Shown here: positions 54,078 through 62,236 of the stretch, piece after piece
How positions within the stretch are numbered: the first letter of the stretch is position 1
How the letters are laid out: every line of letters starts with the position of its first letter
From: CAIYRG01 sp963747255
GTDB lineage: Bacteria > Pseudomonadota > Alphaproteobacteria > Micropepsales > Micropepsaceae
DNA: 64,000 bases
Assembly: GCA_963747255.1 (NCBI GenBank)
Contig: CAVVEG010000012.1
Location: 124,001-188,000 of the forward strand
Reading direction: 5' to 3'
The notes under the pieces: model-generated
What the model was told of the DNA's origin: nothing
Seen by the model: only the letters and a program-made list of their open reading frames with translations
Databases searched by the model: none
Made by a program: the position numbers and the translations under genes

Positions 54078-54199
54078 GGTACTGGAATCTCCTTTGTTGC
54101 CATGGGGGCATCGATTACTCCGTTATCCCCGACGGCAACAATGGTCCCCGCGCATTTTTCCGTGAAATCTGCACCGGGCCGCAGAGAGACTCGAAAACT

Positions 54200-55110
54200 T
54201 CAAACCGTAAAGTTTTCGCGCATCAGCTGAAGCTGCCGGATTCTGTGCCCGGTGGCCGTAAAGATCGCGTTGCAAACGGCCGGGGCCAATCGTGGAAGCG
54301 CGGTTTTGCCCAATCCGGTTGGCGGGAAATCCGACTGAATGAAATTTGGCTCGACAACGGGCGCTTTTGCCATGCGCAAGATCGGATAGTCAGGGAAATT
54401 CGCCTGTTGGACACGCCCCTGCTCCATAGCAATCTCGAGGCTGCGCATGGTGGACAATCCGTCAATCACGGCACCCTGCGCCTGCGTCTCGGCGCCGTTC
54501 ATGTTGATCACCGGCCCGATATCGCCGGCCAACGTCACTTTGTGAACGGTAACACGGCGGTTGCCCTCCACGCTGACATCCGCCACTTCTGCGAAATGCC
54601 CCGAATGGCTGAAGAAGAACGCCAGACCAAGCGCCCTGCCCTTCGGCATCGGCTTGCCCCATCCAGACTTCTCCGCCGCCAGTTTGATGACCGCGGCGGC
54701 ACGTCCTGTATTCAGCGCTGTCTCATCCTTTGGATCCAGCCAGCGCGGCTCTCCCCTTACTTCGAGCAGGAATTCAAGATGATCGCGTCCGGCAGCCGAA
54801 GACAATTCGTGCATGAAGGATTGGCTCACCCAGGCTATCGCATTGGTGCGCGGCGCGCGCCACGGGCCCGTCGGCGTGGTTGAGGCGATGAAGCTCTGGC
54901 CGACGCGATAATTCGTCATTGTCAAAACGGGGAATGCATCCACTTCCATATTGGCGCTTGGGTTGGCTGGTTGCCGTCGCCAGAGACCGTAATAAAATGA
55001 TCTCACCAGGCGGCGAGTCGGCCATTGCGATCCACTGCGCCTTTCCGCTGAGGCTTGCGAGCTTGATAAAATCCCGCCGTGCCAGGAAAAAGCCTACCCG
55101 CCGGTCCGAG
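54200..55110 (-). pseudogene. Remnant of molybdenum hydroxylase large subunit (IorB-like)
   Basis: This is the C-terminal third of a xanthine dehydrogenase-family molybdopterin subunit, of the isoquinoline 1-oxidoreductase beta chain kind. The readable part has TGPWRAPRTNAIAWVSQSFMHEL, SAEKSGWG-like and GDIGPVINMNGAETQAQGAV segments and ends at a normal terminus. Full-length members have about 700-750 residues. Upstream, GFYQARKPQ and DRNGRLAAW then a stop and DHFITVSGDG match the preceding part of the family, in a different frame. No N-terminal two thirds is present, because the divergent gene at 55190 begins there. No small 2Fe-2S subunit is nearby. It is a decayed gene. Confidence 0.72.
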
Positions 55111-55189
55111 CGGCTGCGGGAATTGGATTTCCACGCAACCCATGTCATTAGCAGGGAAATCCAACCCGCCGGCCAAAATGAGGAGCCCG

Positions 55190-56218
55190 ATGATCATTGA
55201 TTTCCAGCACCACTACACGCCACCAACGCTGCTGAAGGGCAAGAAGAACGAGGTCTCCGTCGGGATCGACGAACGCGGCAACCCCATGCATCTGCTGAAT
55301 CCGCTGCTGGGCGACATCGATGCGCATGTGCGGATGATGGACCTGGCCGGCATCGATGCGGCTGTGCTGTCCAGCATGGTGGGATTCGATCAACCCGATC
55401 TCGCCATCTGCCGCACGATCAACGATGACATGAAAGAGGTCGAAAAAAAGCATCCCGGCCGCTTTATTGGCCTTGCCCATGTACCGGCGCTGAAAGGCCC
55501 GCAGGCTGCGGCGGAATTGAAGCGTTGCCGCGTCGAACTTGGATTTCCGGGTGCGGTCATCGCCTCGGAATTGCAGGGGCTTGCTCTCGATACTGAGGAA
55601 CTCCGCCCGTTCTGGAAGGCTGCCGCAGATCTGCGCATGTATGTTTTCATTCATCCCCTGCCGCGTGTGATTGCCTGGGACCAGGTCTATGCGGACGATC
55701 TCGGCCGCATGCTCGGTTGGGAATTTTCCCTGATGGTTGCAACCGTTCGCATCATCAACAGTGGTCTGTTGGACGACTTGCCCGGCCTGAATATCCAGTT
55801 TGCGCATTTTGCCGGCGGTATCGGACGCTATCTCGGTCGGGTGCGCGGGTTTCAGCAGCACGAAAAGTGGGGCACATCTGACGTGAAGGGACACAACAGG
55901 CGTCCACCCAAGCCCTTCGACCATTATCTCGAACAACGACTGTATTACGATTGCGCCGGTTGGGCCGGTCCGGACCATGCGGGCGCATGGGGCGCAGAAT
56001 GGGTCCGCTTTGGCATGAATGAGGTGGCGTTGCCACAACTGGTATTCGCAACCGATTATCCGCAGGCGGTGCGCGTCGATCGGGAAGTTGCGGATTATGT
56101 GAAGCAGGTACGCGAATTGGGGCCGAATGAGCGTGCGATGCTTGAAGGACTGAACGTCGAAAAGCTGATTCCCGATGCGAAAGAAAGGCTGGCGAAACGC
56201 AACGCCGTTAAAGCGTGA
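55190..56218 (+). CDS. ACMSD-like amidohydrolase (decarboxylase/hydrolase)
   Basis: This is a 342-residue amidohydrolase-superfamily protein of the ACMSD branch (aminocarboxymuconate-semialdehyde decarboxylase and relatives such as gamma-resorcylate decarboxylase). It opens MIIDFQHHYTPP; where the typical pattern is HxH, the first position is Gln, with an extra adjacent His. Later metal positions are visible as FIHPLPRV near residue 160, FAHFAGG near 200 and FATDYP near 285. The start follows AGGAG. It is a likely decarboxylase or hydrolase of a ring intermediate. Its 3' end overlaps the convergent IclR gene by 11 bases. Confidence 0.78.
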   Translation: MIIDFQHHYTPPTLLKGKKNEVSVGIDERGNPMHLLNPLLGDIDAHVRMMDLAGIDAAVLSSMVGFDQPDLAICRTINDDMKEVEKKHPGRFIGLAHVPALKGPQAAAELKRCRVELGFPGAVIASELQGLALDTEELRPFWKAAADLRMYVFIHPLPRVIAWDQVYADDLGRMLGWEFSLMVATVRIINSGLLDDLPGLNIQFAHFAGGIGRYLGRVRGFQQHEKWGTSDVKGHNRRPPKPFDHYLEQRLYYDCAGWAGPDHAGAWGAEWVRFGMNEVALPQLVFATDYPQAVRVDREVADYVKQVRELGPNERAMLEGLNVEKLIPDAKERLAKRNAVKA

Positions 56219-56951
56219 TCGTGTCGGGGTGAAGATGCGAAAACGGATTGGCGAAAAGAGATGACTGCGCCGAGGCGAGGGCATCGAGATTGGACATTAC
56301 GTTTCTGCAAGCCCGTAGCTGCCCGTCCCTTTCGGCCACGGCGAACCGGCATTCAACCCTGATTGCCGCGACAACGACGCCAGCCGCACGCACCGGAAAC
56401 GCGGTGGCGCCGTCACTGGCTGCAAACCCGCGCCTGGCGATCTGATCCGGCGTCATCTGGATTTTTTCTCCGCGTTTTTTCGCCCAGGCCCGATATTTTG
56501 CCATTTCGGACCTGGGCAAAGACGCAAGGATCGCCTGACCGGCACAGGATTTGGCGAGGATCTCGGCCTCACCGATCGGCGGCAGAGTCATGACTTCGCC
56601 TGTTCCGGGTACGGAACAAATTCTGACCGCATACCACCCGACCCGCAGATGCAGCGAGGCGGTTTCACCGGAAATGGAAGCGAGCTGCCGCAAATATGGC
56701 AGGCAGACTTCACGGGCCGCAAAGCGGGAAATGACGTTCCGATGCAGTCGCTCGGCCGCGGGCCCCGGAACGTAACGGGCCGAAGCGCGATAGCGCGCGA
56801 CCAGACCCGCGCGCAGAAGCGCGTCGAGACTGCGGAATACCGTACCCGGAGGCAGCGATAATGCGCGCGCGATCTCGGTTACTCCGAGAGGATGACCGGA
56901 GCGCGCCACCTGATCGAGAATACTCAGCGCACGCGCGCTCGAACCACTCAT
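56208..56951 (-). CDS. IclR-family regulator, copy 1
   Basis: This is a 247-residue IclR-type transcription regulator. The N-terminal winged helix contains GVTEIARALSLPPGTVFRSLDALLRAGL near residue 22, and the effector-binding IclR domain follows, with SCAGQAILASLP near 130 and GATAFPVRAAGVVVAAIRVEC near 175. The domain senses small organic acids in many members. The start overlaps the stop of the second IclR gene by four bases (ATGA), so the two regulators are made together. They probably control the neighbouring aromatic operons; binding sites for this copy are not identified. Confidence 0.85.
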   Translation of the reverse strand: MSGSSARALSILDQVARSGHPLGVTEIARALSLPPGTVFRSLDALLRAGLVARYRASARYVPGPAAERLHRNVISRFAAREVCLPYLRQLASISGETASLHLRVGWYAVRICSVPGTGEVMTLPPIGEAEILAKSCAGQAILASLPRSEMAKYRAWAKKRGEKIQMTPDQIARRGFAASDGATAFPVRAAGVVVAAIRVECRFAVAERDGQLRACRNVMSNLDALASAQSSLFANPFSHLHPDTITL

Positions 56952-57784
56952 GTTTCCGGCACGAAGGGGGGCGCCGGAATCAGCCGCGCTTCGCGTTCCA
57001 GGGGCGCCAGGACTTTTCGCAGTTCGGGAAGCCGCGCCTCAATTTGAGGTATGTCGAAGCGCTCTGCCGGTCCGCCCACAGTAATGATCGCGTGGACCCT
57101 CCCGACAGCATCGCAAATTGGAAAAATTGCATAGGCTGCGCTCGACAGATGCGGATTGCGCCAAACGATCTGGCGCATCTGACGGATTGATCGAATGTCC
57201 TGCCACACGCCCTCTTCACTTTCGCTCGCCGGATCCGGAAAACGCTGTGTGCGGTGAAGTGGAGCGGCCGCACAAAGGTACTCGGCGATTTCATGATCGC
57301 TGCGATGCGCCAGCAGTACGCGAGACATTTTCGTGCAGTGCAACGGCACCGGCTGGCCACGCTGACTCCGCAGAACGAGCGCCCCTTCCGCCTGAATATC
57401 ATCCACGGTGACACGGTTTCGGCCGACAACGATCGACAGATAAACGCTTTCTTGCGTGACAGCATGAAGCCGCTCGAGGACGGGACGGGCCAGCGCGATG
57501 ACATCGCTTTCCACCGACGCGCTTCGCACCAGAGGCAACAGACGCGGTCCCGGCTGATACAAGGCGCCCGACACATCCCGCGTCGCATATCCTGCCGCCA
57601 CCAGGGTCGTCAGCGCGCGATGCACCATGTTCTTGTTCATCCCTAGGGCGCGCGACAGCTCGCTCACGCCGACAGGCGTCGGCACATCGGCGAGCGACAG
57701 GAGCACCGATAGGACCCGTTGCGCAGCCTGGTTGCGGTAGCGCACAGCTTTGGAATTCCCCGAAACTTCAACTGTGATCGTCAT
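56948..57784 (-). CDS. IclR-family regulator, copy 2
   Basis: This is a 278-residue IclR-type regulator. The DNA-binding part is PVGVSELSRALGMNKNMVHRALTTLVAAGY near residue 40, and the effector domain shows GRNRVTVDD near 125 and VGRVHAIITVGG near 235. The start ATG at 57784 was chosen over a longer form beginning at MFRSNP because the latter has no ribosome site. It is divergent from the alpha/beta hydrolase gene at 57887 with a palindrome between them. Probable repressor or activator of the 57.9-64 kb operon and of itself. Confidence 0.85.
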   Translation of the reverse strand: MTITVEVSGNSKAVRYRNQAAQRVLSVLLSLADVPTPVGVSELSRALGMNKNMVHRALTTLVAAGYATRDVSGALYQPGPRLLPLVRSASVESDVIALARPVLERLHAVTQESVYLSIVVGRNRVTVDDIQAEGALVLRSQRGQPVPLHCTKMSRVLLAHRSDHEIAEYLCAAAPLHRTQRFPDPASESEEGVWQDIRSIRQMRQIVWRNPHLSSAAYAIFPICDAVGRVHAIITVGGPAERFDIPQIEARLPELRKVLAPLEREARLIPAPPFVPET

Positions 57785-57789
57785 CGGGT

Positions 57790-57818
57790 TTGACCGAAAC
57801 ACAGGTGGGCGTTAGCAT
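57790..57818 (+). promoter_or_regulatory. Possible promoter of the hydrolase-LLM-MFS operon
   Basis: TTGACC and TAGCAT are 17 bases apart, matching five and four of six sigma70-type positions. The -10 box touches the left arm of the palindrome at 57818-57838. It points into the operon beginning at 57887. The region between 57785 and 57886 is the only divergent space between iclR and the operon. Confidence 0.35.
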
Positions 57819-57838
57819 GAAATGTAAAATGCATTTCA
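57818..57838. promoter_or_regulatory. 21-base palindrome, candidate IclR operator
   Basis: TGAAATG and CATTTCA form seven-base inverted arms around a seven-base spacer. The arms resemble the GAAAT/ATTTC halves of the E. coli IclR operator. The site lies 34 bases upstream of the IclR gene start and 48 bases upstream of the hydrolase start, overlapping the predicted -10 region. Confidence 0.5.
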
Positions 57839-57886
57839 CATACTATAACGACATCTCGGGAGCCGCAAACGAATGGATCTGCCCCA

Positions 57887-58693
57887 ATGATCGCTGCCGC
57901 AACCCGCATCAACCGCATGGATATTGCCGGCATTCCGTTGGAGATCGCCGAAACCGGCAACGGGAGGCCACTGTTGTTCCTCCATGGCGGGCACCCTTCG
58001 GGAAGGCTGGATCCGCAGGCGAGGATTCTGGAAGCGCTCGGCGAGAGTTTTCGGATAGTCGCACCAACCCATCCCGGATTTGGCGCCGCAGCGCCTTCGC
58101 AGCTCACCACGATCGACGATCTTGCCTACCTTTATCTCGACCTGCTGGAGGCGATGAATCTCCGTAATGTGGTGTTGGCTGGCGCCTCACTGGGTGGCTG
58201 GATCGCAGCCGAAATGGCCGTGAAAGCGACCGAGCGAATTTCGCAGCTGGTTCTGATCGATGCCGTGGGCATCAAGCCGGGTGATCGCGAGACCCGCGAC
58301 ATCGCGGATATTTATGCCATTACCGATAAACAGCTTGCGGAGATCGCCTATGCTGACCCGGGAAAAATGGCCCGCAATCCAGGGTCGCTACCCGAGGACG
58401 AGCTCATTCTGATGGCTCGGTCGCGCGAGGCCACCGGCCGCTACGCCTGGACGCCTTATATGCATGATCCGAAGCTCAAGGGACGTCTGCATCGAATTCA
58501 TGTGCCCACACTTGTTCTTTGGGGCGAAGCTGACCGCATTGTGAAGCCGGACTATGGCCGCGCCTATGCTGACGCCATTCCCGGCGCCCGTTTCGTTGGG
58601 GTGGAGAGCGCAGGGCATTTCCCGCATCTGGAACAGCCAAACGCAGTGGCTCACCTCATTCTCGATTTCATCGCAGACACACAGCGGCATTGA
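57887..58693 (+). CDS. Alpha/beta hydrolase, copy 1 of the operon
   Basis: This is a 268-residue alpha/beta hydrolase. The nucleophile elbow is GASLGG near residue 101, an acid residue lies in WGEADRI near 212, and the His is in SAGHFPHLEQP near 245, so the triad is complete. The oxyanion segment is LHGGHPSG near 32. This sequence type includes meta-cleavage-product and ester hydrolases. It leads an operon with an LLM flavin oxidoreductase and a second hydrolase, consistent with ring-opening or ester cleavage steps. Controlled presumably by the divergent IclR protein. Confidence 0.82.
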   Translation: MIAAATRINRMDIAGIPLEIAETGNGRPLLFLHGGHPSGRLDPQARILEALGESFRIVAPTHPGFGAAAPSQLTTIDDLAYLYLDLLEAMNLRNVVLAGASLGGWIAAEMAVKATERISQLVLIDAVGIKPGDRETRDIADIYAITDKQLAEIAYADPGKMARNPGSLPEDELILMARSREATGRYAWTPYMHDPKLKGRLHRIHVPTLVLWGEADRIVKPDYGRAYADAIPGARFVGVESAGHFPHLEQPNAVAHLILDFIADTQRH

Positions 58694-58722
58694 GCCGATA
58701 GAACAGCGCGCGGGAGGCAGAC

Positions 58723-59913
58723 ATGAGAGTTTTTCAGTTCACCGAACAGCCATATCCCGATGTCTGGAATGATCACAACGGATCGCTTCGGGTGAATTTG
58801 CCTAACCGCAAACTTGATCCCGTGCGCGCTGCCGAACTGTTCCACCGCTATTACGACGAATGGCAGCTGGCGGATGAACTCGGGCTCGACATCATGCTCA
58901 ACGAACATCATTCCACAGCAACCTGCATGAGCGCCGCATGCGTCATCGGATTGTCGGTGCTCTCGCGGATCACAAAGCGCGCGCGCCTGCTCGTACTCGG
59001 CTATCCAATCGCCAATCGGCCCGATCCACTGCGGGCGGCCGAAGAATTGGCGACGATCGACGTAATCTCGCGCGGTCGCCTTGAAATGGGCTTTGTGCGC
59101 GGGGTGCCGCAGGAAGTGCCAATCGCGAACATAAATCCGGTGTTCCAGTCGGATCGTTTCTGGGAAGCCCATGATTTCATCATGAAGGCGCTGGCCAGCC
59201 ACGATGAGCCATTCAATTGGGAAAGCCAGAACTTTCATTATCGGCATGTGAATATCTGGCCGCGTCCATATCAGCAGCCGCATCCACCCGTTTGGAGCAC
59301 AACCGGCAGCACCCAAACCGCCCGAAAGCTCGGCGGCTATGGATATGTCATGGCAACCCTCGGGACCGGTTATGACACGCGGCGGCTCTATAACGCTTAC
59401 CGCCAGGGTTATGCGGAGAAACGCAACGGGGAGTCTGCGCCCGCAGATCGTTTCGCCTATCTCGGTCTTGTCGCAGTGGGGCGCACGGAGGAAGAGGCAC
59501 GCAGGCGCGGCGAATTGATCGCATCATATCCCCGCTCGTCCGGCATTGTGTTCGCGCCCTTCCGAAATCCGCCGGGATATCTCTCCATCGAGGACAATGT
59601 CCGCATCCTCAAAGGCGAAGGGCGGCCACGCAGCTATACCAAAGACGGCCGCGTCGTGGAGATGGCGAAGGGCAGCGTCCAGGATCTCATCGATGCCGGT
59701 GTGATGTTCTGCGGTACTCCCGATCAGGTTTACGACCAGATCGCGGATTTCGTCGATCATTGCGGCGGCATGGGCAATCTGCTGATGATGGGTCATGCCG
59801 GGCCGATGTCGCATGAGGATACCGTCGAGAATCTGACGATCTTTGCGCAGGAGGTCTATCCCATGCTCAAGGAATTCCACCAACCGGAACCAGTCGCCGT
59901 AGCCGCACAGTAG
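58723..59913 (+). CDS. LLM-class flavin-dependent oxidoreductase
   Basis: This is a 396-residue luciferase-like monooxygenase (bacterial luciferase, alkanesulfonate monooxygenase family; TIM barrel). It shows EHHSTATCMSAACVIGLS near residue 62, LVLGYPIANRPDPLRAAEELATIDVISRGRLEMGFVRG near 88-125 (the family motif across this stretch) and a short central loop. It would use reduced FMN supplied by a separate reductase, which is not visible here. GGGAGG precedes the ATG. It sits between two alpha/beta hydrolases, as in pathways where a Baeyer-Villiger-like or ring-oxidising step is followed by hydrolysis. Confidence 0.84.
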   Translation: MRVFQFTEQPYPDVWNDHNGSLRVNLPNRKLDPVRAAELFHRYYDEWQLADELGLDIMLNEHHSTATCMSAACVIGLSVLSRITKRARLLVLGYPIANRPDPLRAAEELATIDVISRGRLEMGFVRGVPQEVPIANINPVFQSDRFWEAHDFIMKALASHDEPFNWESQNFHYRHVNIWPRPYQQPHPPVWSTTGSTQTARKLGGYGYVMATLGTGYDTRRLYNAYRQGYAEKRNGESAPADRFAYLGLVAVGRTEEEARRRGELIASYPRSSGIVFAPFRNPPGYLSIEDNVRILKGEGRPRSYTKDGRVVEMAKGSVQDLIDAGVMFCGTPDQVYDQIADFVDHCGGMGNLLMMGHAGPMSHEDTVENLTIFAQEVYPMLKEFHQPEPVAVAAQ

Positions 59914-59920
59914 TCATCCC

Positions 59921-60736
59921 ATGTCGGGCATCGAGAGCCGGTGCATCCTGATCGATGGAATGCGAACGCATTACCTTGAATCCGGCCGCGGATTCCCGGT
60001 CATGCTGCTGCATTCCGGCGAGTTTGGCGGCTGTGCCGAACTGTCCTGGGAATTTACCATCCCCGCGCTCGCAAGGCATTTTCGGGTGATCGCGCCGGAC
60101 TGGCTGGGCTTCGGCGAAAGCGCCAAAATTTTCAGTTTTGAAAACATGCGGGCGTTACGCGCTAACCATATCGCCTCACTACTTAAAACGCTGTGCGTCG
60201 AACGCGCCCATTTCATCGGCAATTCCATGGGTGGCGGAATGCTGGCCGATGTCGCGGCCCAGGAAAACCCGATCTGGCCGATCCAGAAGATGATTCTCGC
60301 GAGCGCCGGAGGATTTGCTCCGGTCAATGATGCCCGAAAGGTGCTGAATTCCTATGACGGTTCGCGCGAACATATGCGGCGGATTTTGCAGACGACCCTG
60401 CTGGTCAGTCCGTTGCGCAACGATGACGCCTATCTGGACCGGCGTCACAGACTCTCGTTGTTGCCAGGTTCCTGGGAATGTACCGCGGCCGCGCGCTTCC
60501 GCCGGCCCGGAGCAAAAACCGGAGAACGCGAAGATACGAATTATGGGAAGATAAAGCGGCCGACGCTGATCGTAGCCGGCGGCAGAGATCCGCTGAGAGA
60601 GCCGGGCTATGCGGCAGCTTTGCAGAAGGAAATAACAGGCTCTGAACTGGTTACATTTGCCGAGGCAGGCCATTTCCCGCACCTCGATTTTCCCGATCGG
60701 TTCAATGAGGCGGCGATCGGGTTTCTGTCACGCTGA
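59921..60736 (+). CDS. Alpha/beta hydrolase (meta-cleavage-product-type)
   Basis: This is a 271-residue alpha/beta hydrolase. The nucleophile is Ser in GNSMGGG near residue 105, with Asp in GGRDPL near 225 and His in AGHFPHLDFP near 248. The first strand region holds HSGEFGGCAELSW near 30. It resembles C-C hydrolases of meta-cleavage products (MhpC/BphD type) more than copy 1 does, and the FPHLDFP ending is typical of that group. It starts eight bases after the LLM gene, so the two are translated from one message. Confidence 0.8.
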   Translation: MSGIESRCILIDGMRTHYLESGRGFPVMLLHSGEFGGCAELSWEFTIPALARHFRVIAPDWLGFGESAKIFSFENMRALRANHIASLLKTLCVERAHFIGNSMGGGMLADVAAQENPIWPIQKMILASAGGFAPVNDARKVLNSYDGSREHMRRILQTTLLVSPLRNDDAYLDRRHRLSLLPGSWECTAAARFRRPGAKTGEREDTNYGKIKRPTLIVAGGRDPLREPGYAAALQKEITGSELVTFAEAGHFPHLDFPDRFNEAAIGFLSR

Positions 60737-60830
60737 TGTTGCCGGAATGGCCTGGGTTTACTGTGGCCCACCCCGGATTTCCGGTTTAGGGTCTGCCGAG
60801 TTTTCAGGGTAGTCCGAAGTTGGAGCAGGG

Positions 60831-62228
60831 ATGAACGGGACCGGCGAGATTCTCGACACCGATGCCGTGATCAATCGCTCGCGTGTGGGCGCACTCCAGA
60901 TCATGGTGGGCGTGCTTGGCGCACTGATCCTTCTGGTCGATGGCTTCAATACCCAGGTCATTGGCTATATTGCGCCGCAAATTGCGAAGAATATGCACCT
61001 CAGCCGCGACGTGCTCGCCTGGGTGCTTTCTGCGGACAAGATGGGGCTGTTGATCGGCTATTTGTTCGTGGCGCCGCTCTCCGGATATTTCGGCCACAAG
61101 AAGGTGGCGATCGGCTGCATTCTTGTTTTTGGCTTGCTCGCCTGGCTCACGACAATTTCGGGATCCGCCACACAGCTCTTCATTTTCCGGCTGCTGACCG
61201 GAATCGGATTGGGAGGGGCATTGCCATCAGGCGTTGCGCTGACTGGCGAATATTTCCCGCGCAACCGGCGCTCGACTTCCATCACCTTCATCTACTGCGG
61301 GCTTTCTTTCGGGCAGCTATCCGCAGGTGAGGTCTCGAACGCCGTGTTGCAGCCTTTCGGCTGGCAGGGCGCGCTATGGGCTGGAGGCGGACTTGCGCTG
61401 CTGCTGGCGGCAACGCTTTCGGCGCTGATGCCGGAGTCGCTCGAATATCTGGTGAACCGTGGCGGCAAGCCGCAGCAGGCGGCGCGTATTCTGTCTCGTA
61501 TCGATCCCGAATTGAGGATTGGGCCGCATACGACTCTCGTCGCCGGGGAACGAAGCCGCGACAAGCTCACGATCTGGCAACTGCTGCCCCAACTGTTCCA
61601 GGCAAAGCGTAGCTTTGGAACGCTCGTCATCTGGTTTGCACTGGGGATGAACCTGACGGTGAACACATCGCTTCAGGTCTGGTTGACGAAGATCCTGGTC
61701 GATACGGGTTTCACACAGCACATTGCCATCATCGCGACCGAAGCATCCTTTCTGGCAGGGATTGTCGGGGCCTTCATCATCGGGCCTCTGATGGACCGCT
61801 TTGGCCCTTACCGTGTCATTGCAGGGCTTTTCGTCACCGGCGCATTGTTCAGTGTGCTGCTCGGTTTCTCTTTGTCATGGACGGCCGCAGCATTGATCGC
61901 AGTAACATCCTTCGGGTCGGGTTTTTGCACCAGTGGTGTGCAGAAGGGTGGTAATGCCCTTTGCGTTTATTTCTATCCGACCGCCCTGCGCTCCACCGCC
62001 CTGGGCTGGGGACTGGGAATTGGCCGCATCGGCGCAATCGTCGGTCCACTCGCTGTCGGCTACATGCTGACGGCGGGCTGGTCGCCTGCGGCCGTATTTA
62101 CGGCGACCGCGATACCGATGCTGCTTGGCGCACTTGCTGTAACCGCCATGGGCCGAGCCTATGGAGACGTCCGGGCCGTGACCGACAAGGCTGAAATCCC
62201 GGCCGATCCGGCCACAGTCAAAGGATAA
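60831..62228 (+). CDS. MFS transporter (AAHS family), tandem copy 1
   Basis: This is a 465-residue MFS carrier with the AAHS helix 1 motif LLVDGFNTQVIGYIAPQI near residue 35 (DGFN variant) and motif A-like YFGHKK near 83. The TGIGLGG and LTGEYFP segments near 130 match its downstream copy. GGAGCAGGG precedes the ATG. Probable importer of the substrate of the hydrolase/LLM pathway. It lies in direct tandem with a paralogue eight bases on. Confidence 0.84.
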   Translation: MNGTGEILDTDAVINRSRVGALQIMVGVLGALILLVDGFNTQVIGYIAPQIAKNMHLSRDVLAWVLSADKMGLLIGYLFVAPLSGYFGHKKVAIGCILVFGLLAWLTTISGSATQLFIFRLLTGIGLGGALPSGVALTGEYFPRNRRSTSITFIYCGLSFGQLSAGEVSNAVLQPFGWQGALWAGGGLALLLAATLSALMPESLEYLVNRGGKPQQAARILSRIDPELRIGPHTTLVAGERSRDKLTIWQLLPQLFQAKRSFGTLVIWFALGMNLTVNTSLQVWLTKILVDTGFTQHIAIIATEASFLAGIVGAFIIGPLMDRFGPYRVIAGLFVTGALFSVLLGFSLSWTAAALIAVTSFGSGFCTSGVQKGGNALCVYFYPTALRSTALGWGLGIGRIGAIVGPLAVGYMLTAGWSPAAVFTATAIPMLLGALAVTAMGRAYGDVRAVTDKAEIPADPATVKG

Positions 62229-62236
62229 GTATTGGC

